A stretch of DNA of 64,000 bases, taken from NCBI GenBank assembly GCA_025769875.1, contig JAGFNK010000120.1, positions 1-64,000 on the forward strand, given 5' to 3'. Numbering within the stretch: position 1 is the first letter of the stretch; each line of letters starts with the position of its first letter. This DNA comes from Russula earlei. Lineage: Eukaryota > Basidiomycota > Agaricomycetes > Russulales > Russulaceae. Below the pieces are notes generated by a model. The model was not told the DNA's origin. It was given only the letters and a program-made list of their open reading frames with translations, and made no database searches. Of this stretch, positions 34,368-45,833 are shown in pieces. A program made the position numbers and the translations under genes.

Positions 34368-37300
34368 TGCTCCCACCCTCTCCTCACCAGTCTCCACATC
34401 ACCCACTCCCACCATCATGTCTATGCCCACCACCTCAGGCCCAACTCAGCCAGCTGCCACATCTTTGTCTCCCATCTCTGTTCCAGTCTTGTCCTCTGCC
34501 CCTTCAGCTTCAGCTTCCTCAGTTATATCTGCTGTATTGCCAGCACAGCCAGCCATCACCACCACACCCTCAGCCTTGTCTGCCACTGTTCCAGGCCTAG
34601 TCCCAGCCACCACTCTGCTTCCTGACCACACTACTCTCACACTTCCATCTCTAGCTGTTACACCACCTTGCACCACTGAGAAAGAATGCACAGATAACCA
34701 GAAAACTAGTGCTTTCAGGTCAGGTCACATTGACTGCAAAAAACTGCTTGACTGAACCTGACCTGACTGATCATGACTGAACTTTCAGTCAAGGTCAAAC
34801 TGGTTTGTAGAATTGCCAGTCACAGTCACATCAACTTTCAAACAAGATAAAAACTGGTCATGACTGGTCATGACTGGTGTGCCTCATGCCTGGTGTGCCT
34901 GGGATTTCTGTCAAGATTTCCTGGGTTTGAAAATTATGGTCACAGCTTTAGGCAAGCTCTAAACCACCAGTGTCATGTGTCCAGGGATGCATGAGTGTGA
35001 AAGAGTGCAGCTGTTGGACCAGTAAGTGGACATTGACTGAGGAACCAGAGGTGGGAGCAAGAAGGGGAGAGAGGAGCTGGTATCACATGCATGGTTGTTC
35101 AAAGTTCTTCATTTGAGCAGAGGCAGATGTCAAAGGAAAGAGGATCTTATTCTTCTCTCTCTTTACTACAGAGTAATTAAGGGTTTTATATACATGGGGG
35201 GAAATACAAAGAGTAGAAGATAGTGAAAGGAAATGGAATGGTGAAAGGGAATCAGAGGATTGGGACCAGGACTGGGTGAGGCAGTTGAGGCCATGGTGAA
35301 AGGCTTGAGACACAAACATGTTGCCTGAGCCAGGGCATGACATGCATGCATGGTCAGTGAGGAGGGGGCAGGCAATGCAGTTGAGGTCTTGACATGGGTG
35401 CAAGGTGGTAGTGTGGGCATGTGGTTGGTGGCAAAGGATAAAAGGGATGGAGCATCACATCGCAATTGTCCATCATGGTTCTGCATGTGATTCCATGACC
35501 AGTTGTGATTCACCTGACAACAGATGACTGGTCATAACCTGTCATAATGTGAACCTCTTCCTATACCTAGAGGTTCTGTGTGTGTTTGAGGCAGAGGTGG
35601 AGACAAGGTGAGATGAGGTGTGGGAGAAGGCATGGTGGTGATGGGCTGTGGCACATGGGCATGGGACAAATATGAACACACAAAAACACAGCCTGCAAAG
35701 TGGAATTGTTGCATGCCATCAGGGTTTCAAGTTAGGGATTGGCCATGTAGCACACCAGAATGGGCACCTGTAGTCTGTGGGACTTGATCTGAGGGTGGGT
35801 ACAGACTAGGGATGAGCTGAGAGCAAGGTCATGCCCTGGACTGACACTTGATGCCCCAGAGGAGCACGCATGCAAGAGAGAGTGTGTGTGTTTGTGTGTG
35901 TTCTCAAGAGAATTGTTCACACAGGCAGATGAGGAGAAGGCAAACATGGGTGCAATAGATCACAGGAAACTGCAAAACTCAACTCTATTTGAGACTGTAG
36001 CTAGTAGCCTTAAATACTGTAGCAAAAAGTAAGGGAGAGTCAGGTAATCAAAGACATGAATGAGGAGATGACTAGTGAGAATCCTATTCCTTTGACTGCA
36101 AGTCTGCAAGCACAAGGTGGTGTGGTGAGGACAAACAGGTGAGGTGCTGTGGAAAATGAGCCCTCAGATCAAGTAACAATGATGATGGTGAATGTGTCAA
36201 TGGGGTCCATGCATAGTCATGTGATGGGTTGCAAGGACGATGATTCATGAGTGATGACAGAGAGGTGAGAGTGATATGATGAAAAGGTGGGGAGCATGGG
36301 GCAGACAAAGAGACTAGTGGTGCAAGGGATGGATGTGGATGGGGAGTGTGGAGGTGTGGGCAAACAGGTGATGTCAGAGTTGATTGGGTTGAGCTGCTGT
36401 TGCTGTTCCCAGGCACAGAGTGGGGAACATGGTAGTGACATTGAGGAATTGGTGCAAGAGGGAAAGGAGAATATGAAGGAAAAGAGTGGTGGCAGTTGGA
36501 TAAAGGAGTGGAGGGAGAGATGATGTGTGAGAGGTGGGGGTGAGTGCAAGTCATGAGAGTTTCCTGGTCAGCATGCTAGACACCTTACAGCCAGATGAGA
36601 GAAAAAAGGCATACAGCTTAACACACCAATTTTCACATGTGGGAAGTTCAGTTGTGTGTCATCATGGATTCATATGTCAAATTGGCCCAGCATGCATGGA
36701 GGGAGGGAGTGTGTGAAAGTAGTGCACTGTGTGATTCTCAAGCCAGTGGGAATCCACCTTGCAATGGATGCAACAAGGGTGGTGGTGGAAAGTGGCAGCA
36801 ACATGAGAGAGGGCAGTGGCAGCATGGTTACAAGTGTGGCAATGGCAATGATGATGCAAGAGCATGAGTGCAGCTGTTCCTGGGTCAAGACTGGTCTGAA
36901 CTGGTCAATTGACTGCAAATGATTGAATGTAACCAGTCACATGTGGTCTGGTCCAGTTTTTTGTAGATTTGGCAAACTGGTAGCCAGTCATGGTCTCAGT
37001 CACACCAAAATTATGGGAAAAACTGGACTTAAGCAGACTTTGAAGCACTACTTCTCCATGACATTACAACTCCTTCAACCCATGTCAACCCTTGAATCTT
37101 GTCAACCATCCCTCACTCAGCTTCAAATGTTCATCCTTGGGAACCCCAGCCAGGTCAGCAAACTTAGCCCACTTCTAGTGAAGGACTTCTCCTGTCAGAT
37201 TAGTCTTATTTTCCATTGCCTTTGCTGTGCATAAATCCATCATTTCAGTCACTTTTGGATGTGTGTTTGACAACCTTGCTTTGATAAGTGTTCACTGCCA

Positions 37301-37500
37301 CCAGTCTGTTCCCACCAGTCTTACCATATCTCTTCATTACACAGCTACTCTGAGATAATGGGCTGTTTGAGAGTGTGTTGTGAATCGAGACCAGGACTGG
37401 GCCACAAAGCTGAAGAAACTCTTACCACACCTTTCTACTTTGTCCCTAACATCTGTCCCTTACTACTTCATGAACTACTCTTCCTACAGAACAAGATATA
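34368..37500. other. Composite repetitive region with an inverted passenger module
   Basis: 34,370-34,700 encodes a Ser/Ala/Pro/Thr tract (VPVLSSAPSASAS). From 34,715 to 34,900 and again at 36,880-37,030 there are clustered GGTCA/GACTGG words like subterminal repeats, but no inverted terminal pair or target duplication could be placed. Between them, read on the minus strand, 36,554-36,084 is homologous to 30,577-31,110. Likewise 35,480-35,160 is homologous to 53,755-53,930, including a TATATAAA promoter-like word. 37,040-37,500 shows no recognisable feature. Confidence 0.5.
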
Positions 37501-37699
37501 GTTGTCACAAAGGCACTGTGGCACAACCAGACACCTCATTCCAAATTGGGTAATCACTATGTGGCAGCCACATGGCCACTCAGCCACCAAGAACCCAAAA
37601 CAGTGGAATGGACTCTTATAACTTGTTGCATAACTCATGACATCATCTAGCTCCAATGACATCATGGCTGACTGAGCAGCTCCACGCTGACATCATCTG

Positions 37700-38020
37700 C
37701 TCACCAAGCACTCCACAGTGACATCATTATGGTGTCATTGCTCCACAATGATCAGTAATACACTCAGTCAGCCCTAAGTCTGACACAAGCAAGTTTATGC
37801 CTCTACAACCCTATTGGATGGTACCAAAGAGTCTAGAATAGTCCCTGTAGTTTGTAATCAACCCTGTAAACAGTATATAAGCCCCAATGTAGCATGGCAG
37901 TTGTCAGACTGTCCATTTGTGATACTCTCATCCTCCAGGGTACTCCCTCACAACCACTCTGTTTAAAGACTCCTCTTCAATGACTGCCTTGTTTAAAGCC
38001 CCTTGCTACACTGGCCTCTA
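37700..38020 (+). repeat. Diverged LTR-like fragment related to family 1
   Basis: Contains, in the same order as family 1, an AGTATATAAG promoter word (about 37,873), a TCAGACTGTCCATTTGT hairpin half (about 37,908) and GGGTACTCC..CACAACC. Ends and duplication could not be fixed. Confidence 0.45.
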
Positions 38021-38690
38021 ACCTTTGCCTCTGTCTCTTGCAACATGCACCAGTCCTCATCTGGTATCTTCTTGTTGTTTGGCTCATCCTCCTGTTCAAT
38101 GCAATCTTCACTGCCTATCATCTGTTCCAACCTTTGCCCACCTGCTCCTGAGTCCATAGTGATCAGCAGTACATGTCTTGACAGAGTGAGGTTGTGCCAG
38201 ATCTTGTCAATGTGCTCCATTGTCTCCTTTTGTTTGGCATTATTCTTGTGGTGCCAGTTGAGGATTGTGATACATTGCTCAAGGGATGCATTTTCTTTCT
38301 TCATAGAAACTGGAGTGACCTGTTTCTTCCCTTTCTTCTCAGATTCCTTGGGCATCATCTCTGGCTCTTGATTTTTGTTAGCAGTCATACTCAACATTAG
38401 AGTGACATATCATATACTTTTCCACTTTTGACCTGCCACCTTGGTCATCTCACCAGCCAGTACCTGCAGTCTCTGCACAGCAGCCTTGTATTTGTTCCAA
38501 CCTCTCATATGCCTTGTTGTAGTCCAAGGCTTTCTTAAGAGCCTCAATAGCATAGACTTCTTCAATGGTATTTCCACCACCATTGTCAAGCCATGTTCCC
38601 TCTTCAGTAGAGACAGACTGTCCCAAAGATAGACAAGATGTAAGCTCATTACATTTCTCCTTGATTTTTTTTCTTAAGGGTGGCCAGTGT
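37990..38690 (-). pseudogene. Second pogo/CENP-B-type transposase, N-terminal fragment
   Basis: Minus-strand frame from 38,397 encodes KKENASLEQCITILNWHHKN and HIDKIWHNLTLSRHVL, matching the pattern of the N-terminal helix-turn-helix (psq/CENP-B type) of basidiomycete pogo transposases. An acidic segment (EDCIEQEDEPNNKK) follows. It differs from the pogo at 20,799. No DDE domain was found; the upstream side is cut by the solo LTR at 38,698. Confidence 0.5.
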
Positions 38691-38697
38691 TACTGAG

Positions 38698-39310
38698 TGG
38701 TTTGGGGTCTGGAAGATGCTGGACACCCAAACTATGGACTGCATCATTTGCATCATGTGTGCATCAGATCTTGACCATGTATGTTCCTTGATATTGTGTT
38801 CAGAACATGTTGATTGTATCTTTCTGAAGATGTGTTAAAGAAGGAATGAATCACATTACTTCTGTTCCAGATGTTCCTGTACTGCTATGTACATCACTTC
38901 CTGATTAGGAAAGTACTTATGATACTGAGATTGCTACTATGGAAGCACTCAATGCTTCCAGCACCAAGATTGTTTACAGTGGAAGAAATTATTGCTTCTA
39001 TGTGCCATCCTTGCTACTATGGCACCTACCAGTACTTACAGTAGCGAGAACCTTATCCCTGAGGGCTATATAAAGCCCCCAGTTGTAGCAGTTGAGCCTT
39101 AAGCTTGACTTAGTTTGCCAATCCCAAACAGTTGACTCCTACCTCATCTGCAGAGCCCCTCTCATCTTGTTGACATACTCTAGAAGGAGATAACACTCCT
39201 TCCCTCCATAAGTATTGCTTGCTTGACTCAAGCATATCTGCATTGGTACAGTAGGACATGTTTACAGACATGACCATTGATCTTATTTAAAGCCCTTTGG
39301 AGCCTTAACA
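38698..39310 (+). mobile_element. Solo LTR (TSD GCCAG)
   Basis: Starts TGTTACTGAG and ends CCTTAACA; GCCAG is duplicated at 38,693-38,697 and 39,311-39,315. 613 bases with CTATATAAAGCC at about 39,066 and a GAGCCTTAAGCTTGACTTA leader similar to that of the LTR at 26,272. Confidence 0.85.
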
Positions 39311-39349
39311 GCCAGGCCTTTTCTCAGGACCTGTAAAGGGCTATGCTTC

Positions 39350-39965
39350 TTTCCCATGGAGCAGAGGACAAGACTTTTTTTTTTCCAATTTCTTCTTGGC
39401 AGTTACATCAAATTGGCTCAAAAATTATAACCTAATATATTAATTTCATACTAATCATGCCAAAAATGTATGGTATTTCCTCTCTAAAGTGTATGGGTTA
39501 TGGGTTATCAGGGAGTTATGGGTTATGGGACCAATTTGCCCACATACCAAGTTGGGATTCCCAAAATCATATAGGATATAAGAGGTTATGGGTTATGTGG
39601 GAGATGGATTAGGAGGCAACTGTATAATGGATTTTATTGTGTTATATTGTCAATATATCTAATAAAATCCATTATAATCACCCTCCCAATTTTCCAACAC
39701 AGGCAAGAAAGCTTCATGACAAGAGGCCAACTTGAGAGGAGGCCATTGCTGCATCACTTGCCTTACAAAAATATCTTATTGATATTAATAAGCCATTTGC
39801 CTGTCAGCTGGAAGCAGCTGTGGCTTTGGTCATCAGATATATACAAGCTAGAACATGGAATTTTGGGTCTCTATTTGCATATTTATTGAAACCCATATGC
39901 TACAATAACCCACAGTTTTGGGAATCCACAGACCACTATGGGTTATGACAGAGTTGACTATATCC
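39350..39965. other. AT-rich region with TATGGGTTATGGG repeats and a hairpin
   Basis: Words of GGGTTAT type recur at 39,485-39,600 and 39,900-39,950 in both orientations. A perfect 16-base inverted pair lies at 39,623-39,638 and 39,661-39,676. It may be an unclassified MITE, but no duplication was found. It forms the edge of the first transposon island: normal CpG content resumes at about 39,970. Confidence 0.5.
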
Positions 39966-40233
39966 ATTTGTCATCAAGAGTGATGACAAAGCTGGCCATC
40001 AACTCGTTAGCGCCTCGCTGACCGCTGACAAGTTATTAGGCGGGCTACTCACCAATTTCACATCTCAAGAGCGTGAAGTTGTTCTGAGTCCCCTGCATTA
40101 GCTCCTTGTGAACGGCCGCATCATGTTGACCCTGTCGTTCCAAGAGCCTTGGCCTCCGATCGAGCCAAGGCTTCCATGACAAAGCGCTTGAAGGGACGGG
40201 TGCTCGTCCTGCTGGGAGCCATATTAATTATAC

Positions 40234-40276
<43 letters not shown>

Positions 40277-41018
40277 CGGCATGGCAAAGCAGGGAGAAAA
40301 TAGCATTCGACCAAAGGCTCTTTCTACAGCTGGGCTACACAGAGGCGGGCCATTTTCACCGACTTCGACGTGCAGGGCTCCTCGTCGGTGTTAGGGACGA
40401 TCACGAAAGAACACAGACTCAACGATTTTCACTACGTGTGGATGCCATTGCCGTCCACGAAACCGTCCAAAACGAGCGAAGCGAATCTTGTTGCCTACTC
40501 CGAGGGTTGGGTGGATACGAGCGACAATGGGCGCGCGCGGCTACGTATTTATCTGACCAAGCAAAAGCGCTTCGGCAATCACAGATATCACGTAGCGACG
40601 GATCGGCCCCCACAGCATCGGCCCCCACACCGCCACGATCGCGTATAAGGTGAGTCCGTCCACACCAGGTCTGGGCCAATTAAAAGAATTTCCATAATTT
40701 CCGGAGAATACGATTCTGCATTCGCCGTGTGTTACACGTCACTTTTGCCTTTCAGAATGGTGTAAGCTCCAGCCAAAGCTTCCCAGAAAATTTTGGTTAC
40801 CAGGGTCTGGAAAGCCAGTAGAGTTAGGTAAGTGTGAAATCTGGCTGTCTTGAATTCACGGAAGGGAGGCTTTGGAGTATGCTTTTCAAACCGCAGTCGC
40901 GGCATACTTTTTATTGCACGCTGAGAAGTCTCTATCCGCAAACGAAGCTGCTGCTTCTAACTGCACATCGTGAAGAAAGATCGCCCCTTGAAGTAGTCAG
41001 GGGAACTGTACAGTGGGG
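39966..41018. other. Low-copy region with unassigned open frames
   Basis: CpG content is normal. A minus-strand frame starting near 40,222 (MAPSRTSTRPFKRFVMEALA) and a plus-strand frame through 40,370-40,648 (EHRLNDFHYVWMPLPSTKPS) diverge from the GA microsatellite. Neither shows a known motif or a full exon chain. They could be remnants of genes cut off by the transposon island. Confidence 0.4.
40237..40274 (+). repeat. GA dinucleotide microsatellite
   Basis: Nineteen uninterrupted GA units between two diverging unassigned frames. GA tracts are frequent in promoters, but a role here is only a guess. Confidence 0.95.
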
Positions 41019-43216
41019 TTAGACCCGGTCATCGTCTACATCATCAGAGTCCTCGACAGCTTCCGCACTGACGATTGCCCGCGATCGAGAAGCCGACAGA
41101 TGCAAATTCTTGAGACGCAGTATGTCCAAGATTTCTGTATCAACAGACAAACATCAGTCATGCCGAGGAAGCCACGGACCATAATATAGGAAGTCAAACC
41201 TGCGTGAGTCATATCTTCATGCCCACGAACGCTACGCTTCATAGTTAACCACCTCCTTTGCAAGGTGTGTGCGCTCCAAAGATTCCAGTTAGGGTCCGGG
41301 AGTGTTTTCCAGTCTATCTCGCTGTCATCCCGGACACGCAAAGAATCAATCCTAAAAGCCAGTCAGCCACGTCTGCACAGCGACAACACAATGACCGTAT
41401 TCACTTGTGGACAAGGATGTAGGCATCCCGCGAACTCCAACGTGGCCTTGTACCGTTGTTCTTGAAAGTTTTACTGAGGCAATCCGTCCTGCACGGATGA
41501 GTTAGTGAAGGAGAATGAGATCGAAACCTGTATGAGGTACCATTTAATTCGACATTGTTGCCGCCCACGTTTTCCGCCCATGTTCTGGCTCACAAGACTC
41601 CAAAACACGTCGTTATCCATGTCCTTCCCCTGTTTCACTGTCATATCCGTTACGATCTGCGTAAGCCGTGTTTCCTCCTCCTTCGTCCATGGGCCAGCAG
41701 CCCTGTCCTCGGAGTTCTGGAGATGATTCCGGTAGCGATCCCGACAGTCCGATGCCATTCTACCAACTCTCTCGCTAACCTTCTCCCAATGCTGCCCGAG
41801 TTCCTGTACGGCGCTAAGTAACGATTAACGGCAATCATGAGGCAGGCATGGCAACAGAGTATACGCTTTCAGCAATGCATCCTCCGAGGGCATCCATTTG
41901 CCTTGTGCTCGAAGAGGGTGATAAGCCCTTCGAACGTGATGGTAAATGGCGATGATGGGTCGCATAGGTACGGCGGCGGCTAATTACCCAATCAGAAGAA
42001 ATCCTCCGGTCAACGACTGAATACGCACTGAGGGCAGACCAAAACGCATTATTCTTTGATGCCCCGTTTTTTGCAAATACAAGATCGATGAAACCCGCGT
42101 CGTCGATCTGGTTTTCCTGAGCAACGTGGCTATCAATGATATCAGCCCAAAAAGGCCGACCCGACCTACTTTCTTATACGCTTGAATTGCATCTGAGAGT
42201 TGTTGCTCTTCTATCGCGGAGAACTTCCCTTTCTTATACACTAACCCTGTCTCGATGGAAGGCATTCAGTATCGGGCAATCCGGAACGTGCCGCAAGACA
42301 AACCTTGAGTTTTCGCTAAATCTGCCAGTTTGTTTGCGCTCAACCACTTTGTCGCAAGAAGATCCGTACGATCTGAGGGTTCCAATGATTCTTGGGGTGA
42401 ATTTATGTCCATAGGCCGGCTGAGCCGCTGTGGGACCTGCAGTGCTGGCCGCTCAGCAATAGCGGTGAGATTGGATGGTACGGAACCAATCAGAGTCTCT
42501 GGTTGCGAGCCCTGAAGGAGTGTAGATGGTAGGGATGTGAGTGATACGTTCGCCGCGGCGGCCGCGTCCCCGAGGGTCTTCAGTACGGACGCAATCTTTG
42601 TCACGTCCAGGTCTTGCAATGCACGAAGGATGTCGTCATTCGACGAATAGTCCAGGCTCGGAACGGCTGTATTTGAGAACGAATCTGGCGGTTGGAATGC
42701 TGCGGCACCCAAGGGGAGGTCACTTGTGATGGCGGAGAAGGGGTAAGATGACGGTAATGGTGGATCGAAGCATTGGGCAGGAAAGGTACAATGAGGTTTT
42801 GAAGGAGCATCGGTGGTTGACGCCGTAGATACGACTGCGTCAAGGAACGCTTCAAGGAGCTGAGACTGGGAAGGGGAGGATGGCAGTTGTGCTTCACTTT
42901 CACTAGGTATCATTTGAGTACTTGGTTTCGACGGTGCTTTCTTTCGCCTTTCGGACTGGGAACTGGATTGACGGGCTACAGAAGATTCCTGGAGCGTGGC
43001 TTGTGCAGCCTCGGGGACTGGTTTTTTCTTCTTGTGTCTCGCGGCTCCCCGGCTTCCCTCGTCCGTGATTGCCTTGTCTCTGCTACGCTTCCTTCTTGCC
43101 TTGCCTTGCTGATCGATAGCTTGGTGATTGATGAAGGCATTGTTGGCCTGGCCAATGGCCTGCTGAAGTGCACGCTGGATATCTGATGATAGTTCGGGGG
43201 GTGGTAAGACATCCAT
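41019..43216 (-). CDS. Myb-like DNA-binding protein of the Reb1/TTF1 type
   Basis: Probable nuclear DNA-binding factor. Reb1/TTF1-type Myb proteins bind rDNA terminator sites or promoters and stop RNA polymerase I or the replication fork. The first 300 residues are disordered (Ser/Pro/Gln-rich, KKKK basic patches near 43,020). An intron with GTTTGT donor (about 42,243-42,300) leads to GLVYKKGKFSAIEEQQL (42,190-42,250), the first Myb-like helix. Next comes GKWMPSEDALLKAAVAELG with WEKVSERVGR (41,770-41,900), then CRDRYRNHLQ and GPWTKEEETRLTQIV (41,640-41,750), then NMGGKRGRQQCRIKW (about 41,550). IDWKTLPDPNWNLWSAHTLQRRW (about 41,250-41,320) follows, and the acidic end EDSDDVDDDRV reaches the stop at 41,019. 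Trp spacing fits three Myb repeats. A general Myb/SANT protein is the alternative. Confidence 0.82.
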
Positions 43217-43383
43217 GGGAGGAGCCGAATGTCGTTGTGTTCTTTAGGGCTGGTGCGCGCCTCGGAGCGGAGAACGTTCCATTTTTAGTGGCACATCCGA
43301 GCCACGTGTATGCTACCACACAGATACAAATGCTAGGGTATGCGGATATTACAGGTATACGACTGGTGGAGGTGCACAACAAA

Positions 43384-44408
43384 TCAAGCTTGGGGCGGCT
43401 GGGAAGACAGGAATTGGGCAATTTCAGCCGCAAGTATGCTATGGACGCGAGATGTCGGGTGCATGAAATCAAACCAAATGGAGCCACCTTGGGTGGTTCT
43501 ATCTGCAGGATTGAAACCATATCTAGCAGGGTCGGAGAGGATTCGTGTGAACGTGTCCCAGGCCGAGAATAACATCACTGTAGCATCAGGGTGGGCCGCC
43601 GCAAAGTTGGCAAGACCACGTCGTAACTCTTCGTTCCAATTTCCAAATCGGACGACTTTGTCCCCCATGCTCTCGCCTGGGAAACTTTAGAACCGGTCCC
43701 TTGCTCCAGTTGAAGTGGTCTCCTTACCGATTGGTGACATATACAAAGGCGGAACGTCAATAAAGAGAAAATTACGGGCACCAGCTCGATAAAGCGTATC
43801 CTGCGCGGCAAAAAGGGTGGCAATGACCGGGGTAATTTCCGCTCTGTCGTTTGTATACCTGAAAGAAGGCGTGGGCAAGAGCAGAGACGCTGAACATTCT
43901 AAACTCACAAAATTCTACAGTCGTTTGCGCCAACCCAAGTGACTGCGCTCAAAGTCAATGACGGGAATTGAGTGCACGAGTAGAGATGCATACTGAAAAT
44001 GGAGTCACTTGAACCCCAGGTGGCCCATCCAGGCTTCTTCCCTACAGTGGGAAGAAATTCAGTGGACACCTGGCTGGTGTAAATACCGGTCACGGTATCA
44101 AACCGACGAGCGTAATCGTAAGCAATCATGTTCGCGTGTCCATGCCCATGGTCTCGAATGAGATACCCGACCCAATTTGGTAGGCCAGGCTCGTTGACGG
44201 GCTGACCGGGGAAAGCGACCCCGAGAGGGTTGGAGCTTGTCGGAACAGGCGCCTGCGCACTGTATCCCACATGGCTGTATGAATCACCGCTACACACTAG
44301 TGGTGAGTGTTGCGATAATACATACATCCCAATTACTCACAACACCATCAGCTTTTTGATACGAAAGTATCCTCTCCATGAAGGGGTCAGACGTGAAGAT
44401 GCGGGCAT
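43384..44408 (-). CDS. GDSL/SGNH esterase, CE16-like acetylesterase
   Basis: Predicted carbohydrate acetylesterase. ATG 44,408 opens a 68-base first exon (MPASSRLTP...LMV). An intron at 44,290-44,340 ending ...GTGTAG joins it to FGDSYS, which carries the catalytic Ser and is the GDSL block. This join was chosen over the in-frame reading-through start at 44,327 because it builds the conserved FGDSYS. WVGAND (block III, with Asn) lies at about 43,930. The end WFDFMHPTSRVH (about 43,440-43,475) supplies the catalytic Asp and His. Further introns lie near 43,860-43,910 and 43,680-43,728. No clear signal peptide is seen, which is unusual for the secreted members. The first exon (WRGYFRIKKLM) is like intracellular or N-terminally different forms. 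A TATAAATTC lies 63-71 bases upstream. Confidence 0.85.
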
Positions 44409-44470
44409 TTTTGTGAAATCGCGAGGTGAGGCGGTCTTCGAGCTGAATCGACTTGGCCGACCATTGCCCA

Positions 44471-44479
44471 GAATTTATA
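44471..44479 (-). promoter_or_regulatory. TATA box of the CE16-like gene
   Basis: Minus-strand TATAAATTC located 63-71 bases before ATG 44,408, in a normal position for a core promoter with a short leader. Confidence 0.55.
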
Positions 44480-44928
44480 CAAGCAAAGACCGCTGGAGCG
44501 TTTTACCAGGCTCGGTACGTAGCATGAGCATAATGCTTCGCGTCGCATACGCTTCAATTCACTGGCGCCAAAGAAATACCAATAACATCGCAGGCCGAGT
44601 CAAGAAGCTGGCGATCCGTAGTGAATGTGCACCAGTGTCTGAACAGGAACTTCAACCGGACCGGGCTATCACAGCCACCATGAAGCCACTCGAAACACGA
44701 TGGAGTGTGCCCACGTATCCCGGTAAACCCACCCCGTAGATGGATCATGAATTGGCGCCGCGGCAACGAAATACGTTCAGCCAACGACGAATGCATGGCT
44801 AAGGAAGCGAGCTGATCGAACTTGGGAGGCGGCCATAAGCTCAGGGCCCCAAAGTGTCAGGTTGTCGGTGAGTAAGCTGGGCTTACCAAATCGGAGATAT
44901 GCGATACCCAACCAACCAACCAAAGTAA

Positions 44929-45657
44929 TCATTCGTCATCAAACCAGCGGTCTTCCGCCTCTCTGTCTTCTCTATCCCAGGAGTAGTCCCAATCGACAGT
45001 GTCGTAGAGATCACACTGGAAACGTTCGGTTCGTTAAGAGCACATTAAGCTACAGTGAAAGCGTTGGACGGATACCTCAAGATGTCCGTAAATAAATCGC
45101 TCTCTGACTCGGCGCAGGAATGACTCTTGCAAAGTTTGCTCTGACTCTGGTGTTCCTGGCGTGGGGCGATCGCGGTCGTCCTCGGAGTTTTCATCTTCTT
45201 CGGGAACCACATCCTGATGATCAAGTCTTGCTTGCCGACCGCGTTCCAGGTGGCGCTCCTCTTCGTATCCTCCAAGTAATGTACCTAATTTACCCACAAA
45301 TGGTCGTCCCTCGCCTCCAAGAAATGAAGTCTTCGCCCACTCTTTCTCTTCCTGAGCCTCTTCGTGCCCAATGCGTTGGGGCCCTTCCCACAAAGTAGGC
45401 CATTGTCGTTTCGCAGTAGGGAAACTGAACTCCGGTGGATCATTGAGTATGAAATTGAACCGCCTGTTGCGGATCAACACCACCCCTGCGCGCTGCTGAG
45501 GAGTTGTTATGGCAGAGAACCAATGCAGGATATGAGACGGGAGTTGGTGGATGTGCTTAGTAAGAAAAGTGACAGGTGCAGTGGTTGGAGATGGTTCATA
45601 ATCTAGCGGGAGACCGAGATAGGTGAGGACAGCGTTTGCATCAAGGGCAAGGGCCAT
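44929..45657 (-). CDS. CCDC97-like (DUF2052) protein
   Basis: Small acidic protein. The N-terminal part starts MALALDANAVLTYLGLPLDYEPSP and includes a segment HWFSAITTPQQRAGVVLIRNRRF. The C-terminal half is charged (EEDENSEDDRDR), then VRERFIYGHLE, and after a 60-base intron (45,016-45,075) CDLYDTVDWD and a DREDREAEDRWFDDE tail. The ERFIxGxL...YDxVDxD pattern is the CCDC97 signature; CCDC97 is linked to the SF3B spliceosome subcomplex in other eukaryotes. ATG 45,657 was preferred to 45,672 because of its ACCATGG context. It is divergent from the hydrolase gene with 176 bases between the starts. Confidence 0.8.
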
Positions 45658-45833
45658 GGTCACTAGGTCCACTGGTCACTCAGCAGGCGTTTGGGCACAG
45701 CTGTTTGGGCACAGCCGCCCATGATTACATCAGACGTTCCCATCCCCCACGTATCTATGGATGGGATGGCGGCGTTTCCGGTCATGTGGGCAAGGCAAGG
45801 ATGGCCACTGAAGCGCTCCCCCTTGTGTACTCA

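Noticed and set aside
34715..37030. A complete DNA transposon bounded by GGTCA-rich ends
   Set aside because: The two GGTCA-rich zones read in the same direction and no inverted tips or target duplication were found.
40237..40274. A CRISPR-like or tandem array
   Set aside because: A simple GA microsatellite without spacers.
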